Of a stretch of 64,000 bases of DNA, positions 25,853 to 33,191 are shown one piece after another. The stretch covers positions 310,638-374,637 of the forward strand of contig NZ_FMHI01000003.1 of assembly GCF_900090145.1 (NCBI RefSeq), in the 5' to 3' direction. The DNA is from Streptomyces sp. WMMB 322 (lineage in GTDB: Bacteria; Actinomycetota; Actinomycetes; Streptomycetales; Streptomycetaceae). Each line of letters starts with the position of its first letter. Within the stretch, counting starts at the first letter, position 1. The position numbers were made by a program, and so were the translations under genes. A model generated the notes under the pieces. It was given only the letters and a program-made list of their open reading frames with translations, was not told the DNA's origin and searched no databases.

Positions 25853-26632
25853 TCAGATCCGGTCGACGAGGTCCGCGATGGATTCGACCACGTTCGACGC
25901 CCGGTACGGGAAGACATCGACCTGGTCCGGCCTGGTCAGCCCCGTCAGTACCAGGAACGTCTCCAGACCGGCCTCCATCCCGGCCCGCACGTCCGTGTCC
26001 ATCCTGTCGCCGATCATCGCGGTCGTCTCCGAGTGCGCCCCGATCGCGTTCAGACCCGCCCGCATCATCAGCGGGTTGGGCTTGCCCACGAAGTACGGCT
26101 CCCGCCCCGTCGCCCTGGTGATGAGCGCGGCGACCGAACCCGTCGCCGGCAGCGCACCCTCGGCGGAGGGGCCGGTCTCGTCCGGGTTGGTCGCGATGAA
26201 GCGGGCGCCGTCGTTGATCAGCCGGATGGCCTTCGTCAGCGCCTCGAAGCTGTACGTGCGGGTCTCGCCCAGCACCACATAGTCCGGTTCGGAATCCGAG
26301 AGCACGTACCCGATGTCGTGCAGCGCCGTCGTCAGGCCGGCCTCGCCGATCGCATACGCGGTGCCCCCGGGACGCTGGTCGTCGAGGAACTGGGCGGTGG
26401 CCAGCGCCGACGTCCAGATGTTCTCGGTCGGGACGTCCAGTCCTATCCGGGCCAGACGGGCATGCAGATCGCGCGGCGTGTAGATCGAGTTGTTCGTCAG
26501 CACCAGGAAGGGGCGGCCGGACTCCTTCAGACGCTTGATGAACGCGTCCGCACCCGGAACCGGGACTCCTTCGTGCATCAGCACACCGTCCATGTCGGTG
26601 AGCCACGACTCGATCGGCTTTCGCTCTGCCAC
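25853..26632 (-). CDS. HAD superfamily IIA (NagD-like) phosphatase
   Basis: 259-aa cytoplasmic phosphohydrolase. Motifs: DMDGV near residue 13 (nucleophile Asp and acid Asp), LTNNS (motif II), VGKPNP (motif III Lys) and IGDRMDTD (motif IV). The cap type is IIA, as in NagD and 4-nitrophenyl phosphatases that act on sugar or nucleotide phosphates. A GTG start at 26632 has AGGAG 7 nt upstream. It is downstream of the ROK regulator on the same strand with a 77-bp gap. The substrate is unknown. Confidence 0.88.
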   Translation of the reverse strand: MAERKPIESWLTDMDGVLMHEGVPVPGADAFIKRLKESGRPFLVLTNNSIYTPRDLHARLARIGLDVPTENIWTSALATAQFLDDQRPGGTAYAIGEAGLTTALHDIGYVLSDSEPDYVVLGETRTYSFEALTKAIRLINDGARFIATNPDETGPSAEGALPATGSVAALITRATGREPYFVGKPNPLMMRAGLNAIGAHSETTAMIGDRMDTDVRAGMEAGLETFLVLTGLTRPDQVDVFPYRASNVVESIADLVDRI

Positions 26633-26709
26633 GTGACGGCTCCTGCCAGGGTTCGGATCGGCCAGGTTTCGAATAGGCGTGCCCGCACTCCCGAGCGCCC
26701 CGCTTCACC

Positions 26710-28344
26710 CTAACCGCCGTTCGCCGGCGCCCCCGGGGCGCGGCCGAACAGCGGAGCGAGGACGAGCTGCGCGGCACCGTCGGCGACGCTACGGGTGCCC
26801 TCCGGGGCCAGCTCCACACGAACGGCGCGGCCGCCGCCACCCGCCACGTCCCGAGCGGCACCCGCCACGCCCGCGGCACCGCGCAACTGGGCCGCGACAC
26901 CGTCGACGTAGGCGTCCGGTGCGGCCAGGACCGTGCGACCGCCGAGCAGCACGCGGTCGACGCCGAGGAGACTGACGAGGTTGGCGGCCCCCACGCCCAG
27001 CACGCGGGCCGCCTCGTCCGTCCTGCCGTGCCGCACGGCCTCCAGGCACAGCGCCTCCAGACAGCCGTTCCGGCCGCACCGGCACGGCGGCCCGTCCAGC
27101 TGGACCACCTGGTGCCCGAACTCCCCCGCCCCGTTCCGGCCTCCGCGGTGGATGCGTCCGTCCAGCACCAGTCCGGCGCCCAGGCCCGTACCCAGATGCA
27201 GGTAGGCCAGCGACTCCTTGCCGCGCAACGCGAGCCCGAGCGCGGCGGCATCGGTGTCCTTGTCGACGACGACGGGCAGGCCCAGGCGCCTGGCCAGGGC
27301 GTCCCGCAGCGGGAAGCCTGCAAGCCGCGGGGCCCCCGTGACGTCGCGCAGCACTCCGCGGACGTGGTCCAGCGGGCCGGGCACGGCCACGCCGACACCG
27401 ACGACGCTGCCCCAGCGGCTGCCCGCGCCGGGCGGCAGGCCGGCAGAGTCCGGCGCCTCTGCCGCTTCGACGGACTCTGCTTCCGCGGCCTCGGCTTCTG
27501 TCACCTCTGCTTCCGCGCCCTCTGCTTCTGTCACCTCTGCCACTGCCGCGGCCTCCGCCTCGGCTCCCCCCTCCGGCTCGGCGGTGCGGTCAGCGGGCCG
27601 CCCGGGCTCCGGCGCCCCCTCCCCTTCTTCTGTTTCTGCTGCCGTCTTCCCCGCGGGCTCCGCGGCAGGACCCGGCCCGGGCTGCGGTGTGGCCCTCCCG
27701 GTCTCCTCGTCGCTCCACAGCTCCCCCTCCTCCGCGACGGCGCGCCTCGCCTCGTCCAGGGCGGCGCGCTCCGCGGCCGGGGCGGCCGCAGCGGGAGTCT
27801 TCGCGCGGCGGCCCGTCCACTCCTCGCCCGCGGGAGCCCGCTGCCAAACCTCCCCGCCGGTGGCTCCTTCCGCGCCGACGCCGCTCGTACCACCGGCGCC
27901 CAGGGCCGGAAGCCCCGAGCGGACCAGGTCGTGAACCGCCGATTCGACCGCTTCCAGCAGCGACTCCGTACCGGCGCCCAGGTCCAGCGGGGCGCTGTGG
28001 CCCGCCACGACACCGCCGGAGAGGTCGACGAGCACGGCGGTCAGCCGGTCGCGGTCGAGGTGTATCCCCACCGCGTGACGCGCACCCGGCGCCAGCCGAA
28101 GCACCGTGCTCGGCTTGCCGCCCGTCGAGGCGCGGCGGCCGGAGTCGGTGACGAGGCCGTGGGAACGGAGCCGGGCCGTGATCTTGCTGACCGCCTGAGG
28201 GGTGAGGCCGGTGCGCCGGGCCAGCTCGCTGCGGTTCGCGCCCTCCTGGCCGGCGAGGCGCAGCAGGCCGAGGACGCGGGCGGCGTTCCTGCCGTACGGG
28301 ACGGCGAGGCCGTTGCCACTGCTCGGAGCGGGTTCGCTGCTCAT
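26710..28344 (-). CDS. ROK-family transcriptional regulator with large acidic insert
   Basis: 544-aa regulator; typical ROK repressors are about 380-400 aa. Residues 15-75 form a winged helix-turn-helix (NRSELARRTGLTPQAVSKI). The ROK domain starts at about 90 (AVGIHLDRDRLTAVLVDLSG), is interrupted at about 151-310 by Ala/Glu/Pro-rich sequence (VTEAE and AEAE repeats), and resumes at VVGVGVAVPGPLDHVRG. The zinc motif is CRCGRNGCLEA. The fold therefore seems intact on both sides of a disordered loop. It diverges from the Gfo/Idh/MocA gene across 55 bp holding a 27-bp palindrome, so autoregulation and control of that gene are likely. Confidence 0.85.
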   Translation of the reverse strand: MSSEPAPSSGNGLAVPYGRNAARVLGLLRLAGQEGANRSELARRTGLTPQAVSKITARLRSHGLVTDSGRRASTGGKPSTVLRLAPGARHAVGIHLDRDRLTAVLVDLSGGVVAGHSAPLDLGAGTESLLEAVESAVHDLVRSGLPALGAGGTSGVGAEGATGGEVWQRAPAGEEWTGRRAKTPAAAAPAAERAALDEARRAVAEEGELWSDEETGRATPQPGPGPAAEPAGKTAAETEEGEGAPEPGRPADRTAEPEGGAEAEAAAVAEVTEAEGAEAEVTEAEAAEAESVEAAEAPDSAGLPPGAGSRWGSVVGVGVAVPGPLDHVRGVLRDVTGAPRLAGFPLRDALARRLGLPVVVDKDTDAAALGLALRGKESLAYLHLGTGLGAGLVLDGRIHRGGRNGAGEFGHQVVQLDGPPCRCGRNGCLEALCLEAVRHGRTDEAARVLGVGAANLVSLLGVDRVLLGGRTVLAAPDAYVDGVAAQLRGAAGVAGAARDVAGGGGRAVRVELAPEGTRSVADGAAQLVLAPLFGRAPGAPANGG

Positions 28345-28367
28345 GTCCCCATTGTCCGCCGGGCTTG

Positions 28368-28394
28368 CACTTACGCAACCGCGTTGCGAAAGTG
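28368..28394. promoter_or_regulatory. 27-bp palindrome, candidate ROK operator
   Basis: Arms CACTTaCGCAAC (28368-28379) and GTTGCGaAAGTG (28383-28394) around CGC. Eleven of 13 positions per arm match. It fills the middle of the 55-bp gap between divergent regulator and oxidoreductase starts and would overlap any promoter there. Confidence 0.75.
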
Positions 28395-28399
28395 TCTCC

Positions 28400-29488
28400 A
28401 TGGACCGTACGGAATCAGCTGCCCCTCCTCCCCTGCGCGTCGGCCTCATCGGATACGGCCTGGCCGGTTCCGTCTTCCACGCACCGCTCATCTCAGCCAC
28501 GGAGGGCCTCACCCTCGACACCGTCGTCACGGCCGTCCGCGAGCGGCAGGCACAGGTGCAGGCGGAGTTCGGCGACACCCGTACGCTCGGCACGACCGAA
28601 GAGCTCTTCGCCCGCGCGGACGCACTCGACCTCGTCGTCGTCGCCTCCCCCAACCGCACCCACGTGGCGCTCGCCCGCCAGGCACTCCAAGCAGGGCTCC
28701 CCGTCGTCGTCGACAAGCCGCTCGCCGGCACCGCAGACGAGGCGCAGCAGCTTGCGTCGCTCGCCGCCGAACGCGGGCTGATGCTCTCCGCGTTCCACAA
28801 CCGGCGCTGGGACAACGACTTCCTGACCGTCCGCGCGCTCCTCGCCGACGGCACACTCGGCGACCGCATCCACCGCTTCGAATCCCGCTACGAGCGCTGG
28901 CGTCCCCAACTCAAGGGCGGCTGGCGCGAATCCGGCGACCCGGACGAAGTCGGCGGGCTCCTCTACGACTTGGGCAGCCACCTCGTCGACCAGGCGCTGA
29001 CCCTCTTCGGTCCTGCCACGTCCGTCTACGCGGAGACCGACCTGCGACGCGCCGGCGCCGAAGTCGACGACGACGCCTTCATCGCCCTCACCCACGCCGA
29101 CGGCGTCCGCTCACACCTGTGGATGAGCGCCGTCGCCGCCCGACTCGGGCCTCGCTTCCGGGTGCTGGGCAGCGAAGCGGCATACGTGAAGGACGGCCTC
29201 GACCCGCAGGAAGCCGCGCTGCGGGAGGGCGCCCGCCCCGCACGCGGCCAACGGTGGGGCGTAGAACCCGAGGCCGACTGGGGCACGGTCGGCGACCTGC
29301 ACACGCACCGCCCCGTACCGACCCTCGACGGCGACTACCCCGCCTACTACAAGGGCATCGTGGCGGCCCTGCGCGGGGGAACCCGGCCGCCGGTCACCGC
29401 GGACGAGGCCGTGGCCACCATCCGCGTACTCGAAGCCGCCCGCACCTCGGCGCTCGAATCCCGCGTGGTCACCCCGGACTTCGGCTGA
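28400..29488 (+). CDS. Gfo/Idh/MocA-family oxidoreductase
   Basis: 362-aa NAD(P)-dependent dehydrogenase acting on sugars, inositols or related polyols. The N-terminal Rossmann motif is VGLIGYGLAGSVFHAPLI. The conserved Lys is in VVVDKPLAGTADEA (EKP-type motif, with DKP here). The C-terminal GFO_IDH_MocA_C region includes GGLLYDLGSHLVDQAL, where His is the usual catalytic residue. The ATG at 28400 follows the palindrome closely. Its divergent pairing with a ROK regulator suggests sugar-responsive control. The substrate is unknown. Confidence 0.88.
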   Translation: MDRTESAAPPPLRVGLIGYGLAGSVFHAPLISATEGLTLDTVVTAVRERQAQVQAEFGDTRTLGTTEELFARADALDLVVVASPNRTHVALARQALQAGLPVVVDKPLAGTADEAQQLASLAAERGLMLSAFHNRRWDNDFLTVRALLADGTLGDRIHRFESRYERWRPQLKGGWRESGDPDEVGGLLYDLGSHLVDQALTLFGPATSVYAETDLRRAGAEVDDDAFIALTHADGVRSHLWMSAVAARLGPRFRVLGSEAAYVKDGLDPQEAALREGARPARGQRWGVEPEADWGTVGDLHTHRPVPTLDGDYPAYYKGIVAALRGGTRPPVTADEAVATIRVLEAARTSALESRVVTPDFG

Positions 29489-29531
29489 CGCGCACCCACA
29501 GACCCGGGCGGGCCCGGCCCCCGACAAGCCC

Positions 29532-29594
29532 GGCGGGCCCGGCAGACACGACCCGCCCGACAACCTCGGCGGGCCCGGCAGACACGACCCGCCC
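29532..29594. repeat. 27-bp perfect direct repeat
   Basis: Copies at 29532-29558 and 29568-29594 (start GGCGGGCCCGGCAGACACGA), separated by 9 bp, between convergent oxidoreductase and FAH genes. Each copy has GGCGGG...CCCGCC ends and could form a hairpin, so it may double as a terminator. Confidence 0.85.
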
Positions 29595-29655
29595 AGGGCA
29601 CGATCCGGCAGGTCAGGACAAGACCCGACGCCTCACGCCCGCCGGGCCGTTCACC

Positions 29656-30516
29656 TCACGCGTCCTTCAACACCTGGCGCTGCCTGCCCAGTCCATCGAT
29701 CTCCAGCTCCATCACGTCACCGGCACGCAGATACGGCTTCGGCTCCGCGGCCCCCATGGCCACACCCGCAGGCGTGCCCGTATTGATGACGTCTCCCGGG
29801 CGCAGCGTCATGAACCGGCTGAGATAGCGCACCACTTCGGCCACCGGAAAGATCTGCTCCGCCGTCGTGCCGTCCTGCTTCAACTCGCCGTTCACCCACA
29901 GCCGCAGACCCAGCGCCTGAGGATCACCCGCCTCGTCCGCCGTGACCAGCCACGGACCCAGCGGATTGAACGTCTCGCAGTTCTTCCCCTTGTCCCACTG
30001 ACCGCCGTGCTCCAACTGGAAGGCCCTCTCCGAGACATCGTTGGAGACCGCAAAGCCGGCGACGGCCGCCAGAGCCTCCTCGTCCGAGGAGAGGTACCTG
30101 GCGGTCCGGCCGATCACCACCGCCAACTCCACCTCCCAGTCCGTCTTCACGCTGCCCCGCGGCACCAGCACCGTGTCGTACGGACCGACCACCGTGTCCG
30201 GAGCCTTCATGAACAGGATCGGCTCCTGCGGAACCGCACCGCCCGTCTCCCGCGCGTGATCGTGGTAGTTGAGACCGATGCAGACCACCTTGCCGATCCC
30301 GGCAAGAGGCGGCCCCGTCCGCAGCCCTTCCGCCTCCAGCGCGGGCAGCTCACCGGGAGCGGCAGCCGCGTCACGCACACGAGCCATCGCCACCTCGTCG
30401 GCGAGGAGAGCACCGTCGACGTCCGGGACGACGCCCGACAGATCCCGCAGGACACCGGCCTCATCCAGCAGAGCCGGACGCTCCGCCCCAACCGGACCCA
30501 CGCGCAGCAACTTCAC
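29656..30516 (-). CDS. Fumarylacetoacetate hydrolase-family protein
   Basis: 286-aa metal-dependent hydrolase or decarboxylase/isomerase of the FAH superfamily. Motifs: IGLNYHDHARETG, EPILFMKAPDTVVGP, DWEVELAVVIG (metal ligands Glu/Asp), VSNDVSERAFQ and NTGTPAGVAMG. The GTG at 30516 (VKLLRVGPVG) gives the normal family length. Upstream in-frame Val codons are GTT and cannot start. Members act in aromatic or 2-oxoacid catabolism (for example 2-hydroxyhepta-dienedioate or ureidoglycolate-type reactions). No pathway partner is adjacent, so the substrate stays open. Confidence 0.85.
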   Translation of the reverse strand: MKLLRVGPVGAERPALLDEAGVLRDLSGVVPDVDGALLADEVAMARVRDAAAAPGELPALEAEGLRTGPPLAGIGKVVCIGLNYHDHARETGGAVPQEPILFMKAPDTVVGPYDTVLVPRGSVKTDWEVELAVVIGRTARYLSSDEEALAAVAGFAVSNDVSERAFQLEHGGQWDKGKNCETFNPLGPWLVTADEAGDPQALGLRLWVNGELKQDGTTAEQIFPVAEVVRYLSRFMTLRPGDVINTGTPAGVAMGAAEPKPYLRAGDVMELEIDGLGRQRQVLKDA

Positions 30517-30632
30517 GTCCCACTCAACTCCCGAGGTCGTGCTCGGCAGGCCCCGCCCGGGGCCGGCCACCGGAATGTCCTGATCGGAACGGCCGATCCT
30601 CCAAGAGGCCGTTCAGCCGCACAACCCCGTGT

Positions 30633-31415
30633 TCATGTAGTGGACCGCCGTCGCCGCGACGCCGCTCCCGCAGCGGGTGCTCCCGACGCTCCCGGGGCCC
30701 TGCCCGCACGCAGAGCAGCACGCTCCACCGCCGTCCAAGTCGTACTCGTCACCACGTACAGAGCGGCAGCGAGCGGCACGAACGCCACCGTGGCCAGCGT
30801 CCCGAACGACAGCAGCGGCAGCATCCTCGCCATTGCCGCACCCCCGGCCACTCCAGGAGCCGCCCCGGCCGTCGCAGCGGCTCCCACGGTCCCGGCAGCC
30901 ATGAGCCTCCGGGTACGCACATACGTCCACGTCGCCACAGCACCGACGAGCACGAACAGCGCCCCGTACACCAGCCCCGGCCCGCCCAAGACACCGCCCG
31001 CCTGCAAGGCGCCGAACCAGCGCCCGCCGAGCGGAGCGCCCAGCAACGTATGACCCAGCAAGGCCTCGTCGGCCGTGAACAAGTGGTACATCGCGAAGAA
31101 CACCGGCAGTTGCAGCAGCATCGGCAGGCAGCCCGCCACCGGGGACGCCCCCTCCTGGGAGCGCAGCCTCTCCAACTCCCGCCGCAGCCGCACCGGATCG
31201 GAGCCGTAGCGACGGTTCAGCTCCGCCATGCGGGGAGCCAGCGCGGCCCGCACTCGCTCACCCCGCACGGCGGCACGCGCCAGGGGGTGCAGCGCCAGCC
31301 GCACGCACAAAGTGAACCCGACGATCGCCGCGGCCGTTGCCGAGGCTCCGAATACAGGAGCCAGAACGCCGGACAGCCGCGCTACGAGTTCAGCGAATAC
31401 ATCGAAAACAGACAT
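30633..31415 (-). CDS. YidC/Oxa1-type membrane protein insertase paralogue
   Basis: 260-aa polytopic membrane protein of the YidC/Oxa1/Alb3 family, which inserts and folds membrane proteins. Five hydrophobic segments start at VFAELVARLSGVLAP. A conserved Arg lies in CVRLALHPLARAA, the hydrophilic-groove position, and the loop ELNRRYGSDPVRLRRELERL follows. GCLPMLLQLPVFFAMYHLF is the core signature. The C-terminus is Ala/Arg-rich. GGAGGG is 8 nt before the ATG. The main yidC of Streptomyces lies by the origin with rnpA-rpmH, so this is an additional copy. It follows a DUF6412 gene on the same strand, perhaps as an operon. Confidence 0.85.
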   Translation of the reverse strand: MSVFDVFAELVARLSGVLAPVFGASATAAAIVGFTLCVRLALHPLARAAVRGERVRAALAPRMAELNRRYGSDPVRLRRELERLRSQEGASPVAGCLPMLLQLPVFFAMYHLFTADEALLGHTLLGAPLGGRWFGALQAGGVLGGPGLVYGALFVLVGAVATWTYVRTRRLMAAGTVGAAATAGAAPGVAGGAAMARMLPLLSFGTLATVAFVPLAAALYVVTSTTWTAVERAALRAGRAPGASGAPAAGAASRRRRSTT

Positions 31416-31776
31416 GGTTCGAGCCCTCCACGGGTCTCGTCGAGCCGGATCGGGAAACACCGGCCACCACCGGTGCGAAGAAGACCGACGCGACGAGCCG
31501 AGGCACGCACCCACGCTCAGGCCCGGAACTCGAAGGCCTCTCCCGGCCCTCTCCCGGCCGCTCAACAGCCATTCGCAAGAGACGAGTTCGAGACAGACCA
31601 AAGGAATCCGGAGGAATCCAGGAACCCGGAGGAATTCGGAGAACCCCGAAGAGCCGGAAGGGGCCCGAGAAACCCGGATGAACTCCAGCGAACCCGACGG
31701 GACCCGGGGAATCCTGACAGCCCCGGAAAACCGGAGAGCCGAAGACCCGCAGATGGCAGACGGAGCGGAGTGAGCG
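31416..31776. repeat. Gap with degenerate GGAAT/CCGGA repeats
   Basis: 361 bp between the DUF6412 and YidC-like genes. From about 31600 to 31735 the plus strand has loosely repeated units of 12-15 bp built on GGAGGAATCC, GAACCCGGA and related words. No gene is credible. The YidC ribosome binding site lies at its left end. Confidence 0.5.
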
Positions 31777-32181
31777 CTACACGGCCGTCGCAGGACGACG
31801 GCCCGGCGCTCGCGGACGCGGCCGCCCCGCAGCGTCCGGATCACGCTGAGGCAGGAAAGCCGTACGCAGCTCACGGTCCCTGATCGCCGTACGGACACGG
31901 GCCCGGACCACCTGCGGCACAGCCGCACCCACAGCCCCACAGGCCAGAGCGTCGCACACCAGCGCCACGGCGGCCGACGTCGCGGCAGCCGTCAACGCGG
32001 TGGTCAGCCCGGACCCGGCCAGGAAGAACGAGACGAGGCAGAACAGTGCACCGGAGAGACGCACACCCAGGGCACGCGCCGCCGTACTCGCGCCGGAACC
32101 GATCACGCGCCCTGCCACCTCCCCGCCGTCAACTCGCAACTGGGCCTGCCCGTACGAGAATAGCCCCTCAGCAAACACCAC
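31777..32181 (-). CDS. DUF6412-family small membrane protein
   Basis: 134-aa protein with one or two hydrophobic helices (LSGALFCLVSFFLAGSGLTTA and AAATSAAVALVCDALACGAV) and a basic, Arg/Pro-rich C-terminus. It resembles DUF6412 proteins often encoded beside a YidC-type gene in Streptomyces. Two adjacent GTG codons (32181, 32178) can start it. The function is unknown; a role with the neighbouring insertase is inferred from position only. Confidence 0.6.
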   Translation of the reverse strand: MVFAEGLFSYGQAQLRVDGGEVAGRVIGSGASTAARALGVRLSGALFCLVSFFLAGSGLTTALTAAATSAAVALVCDALACGAVGAAVPQVVRARVRTAIRDRELRTAFLPQRDPDAAGRPRPRAPGRRPATAV

Positions 32182-32230
32182 GCCTCAGCCCCGGCGCGGC
32201 CCTCTCCCACCCCCGTACCCGTACCCACGC

Positions 32231-32268
32231 CCGCACCCGCACCCGCACCCGCACCCGCACCCGCACCC
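32231..32268. repeat. Hexanucleotide tandem repeat (CCGCAC)n
   Basis: Six perfect CCGCAC units plus two bases, flanked on the left by degenerate GTACCC/ACGCCC units. It lies between the divergent DUF6412 and rdgB genes. Such short repeats can change length by slippage and would alter promoter spacing. Confidence 0.85.
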
Positions 32269-32404
32269 GGGAACGCCCGCACAGCACGCAGCGCACGGGC
32301 GGCACGGCGGCACGCACCCCCACAGACGGCAAGGCAAGAGGCGCGGCGCCACCCGGCGGCCGGCGGCCGGCGGCCGGCGAAACCGCCGGTGGATAATCGG
32401 ACCC

Positions 32405-33037
32405 ATGAGCAGCAGCGCCCAACACCAGCCCGGCCGCCTCGTACTCGCCACCCGCAACGCGCACAAGGTCACCGAGCTCCAGGCCATCCTCACCGACGCC
32501 GGCACGGACCTCGAACTCCTCGGCGCCGACGCCTACCCCGACATCCCCGACGTCAAAGAGACCGGCGTGACCTTCGCCGAGAACGCCCTGCTCAAGGCCC
32601 GCACCCTCGCACAGGGCACAGGACTCCCCGCCGTCGCCGACGACTCCGGCCTGTGCGTCGACGTCCTCGGCGGAGCCCCAGGCATCTTCTCCGCCCGCTG
32701 GGCCGGACGGCACGGCGACGACAAGGCCAACCTCGACCTGCTGCTCGCCCAGCTCGCCGACATGGACGCCGCGCACCGCTCGGCCCACTTCGCCTGCGCG
32801 GCGGCGCTCGCCCTCCCCGACGGCACGGAACGCGTCGCCGAGGGCCGGCTCCTCGGCACCCTCCGGCACGCACCCTCCGGCACAGGCGGCTTCGGTTACG
32901 ACCCGATCCTCCAGCCGGACGGCGAAACCCGTACCTGCGCGGAACTCACCCCCGAGGAGAAGAACGCGATCAGCCACCGCGGCCGCGCCTTCCGCGCCCT
33001 GGCCCGGGAGATCAGGGACCTGGGACTGGTGCGCTGA
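32405..33037 (+). CDS. rdgB: RdgB/HAM1 non-canonical purine NTP pyrophosphatase
   Basis: 210-aa housekeeping enzyme that hydrolyses XTP, dITP and ITP to monophosphates, cleaning the nucleotide pool. Motifs: LVLATRNAHKVTELQAIL (substrate/metal Lys), TFAENALLKA, VADDSGLCVDVLGGAPG and SGTGGFGYDPI, then ISHRGRA. Length and motifs are standard. In many actinobacteria rdgB follows rph directly; here rph is 12 kb away in the opposite orientation. A perfect palindromic terminator separates it from tRNA-Leu. Confidence 0.93.
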   Translation: MSSSAQHQPGRLVLATRNAHKVTELQAILTDAGTDLELLGADAYPDIPDVKETGVTFAENALLKARTLAQGTGLPAVADDSGLCVDVLGGAPGIFSARWAGRHGDDKANLDLLLAQLADMDAAHRSAHFACAAALALPDGTERVAEGRLLGTLRHAPSGTGGFGYDPILQPDGETRTCAELTPEEKNAISHRGRAFRALAREIRDLGLVR

Positions 33038-33060
33038 CCGAGCGGCACCGGGGAAGACGA

Positions 33061-33092
33061 CGGGCCCCACTCGGCATGCCGAGTGGGGCCCG
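33061..33092. terminator. 32-bp perfect palindrome, bidirectional terminator
   Basis: CGGGCCCCACTCGGCA is followed by its exact reverse complement. It lies 24 bp after the rdgB stop and 4 bp beyond the tRNA-Leu 3' end, so it can end both transcripts. Confidence 0.9.
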
Positions 33093-33096
33093 GTTG

Positions 33097-33178
33097 TGCG
33101 CGAGGAGGGACTCGAACCCTCACGCCCGCAGGCACCGGGACCTAAACCCGGCTCGTCTGCCAATTCCGACACTCGCGC
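33097..33178 (-). tRNA. tRNA-Leu (anticodon TAG)
   Basis: Read on the minus strand: acceptor GCGCGAG pairs with CTCGCGC, anticodon stem CCGGG/CCCGG with loop TTTAGGT, a class II variable arm, and T-loop TTCGAGT. TAG reads CUA and, with wobble, other CUN codons. The discriminator is A; CCA is not encoded. An HNH gene ends 13 bp before its 5' end on the same strand. Confidence 0.93.
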
Positions 33179-33191
33179 GCGCCAGCGCAGT

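Noticed and set aside
27028..31053. A 1341-codon open frame on the plus strand across the ROK regulator, oxidoreductase and FAH hydrolase
   Set aside because: It overlaps three well-supported genes, has no family resemblance, and is rich in Arg/Pro/Gly/His as expected for an antisense shadow in very GC-rich DNA.
32231..32268. CRISPR-like repeat at the CCGCAC array
   Set aside because: The unit is six bases with no spacers and no cas genes nearby; it is a simple microsatellite.
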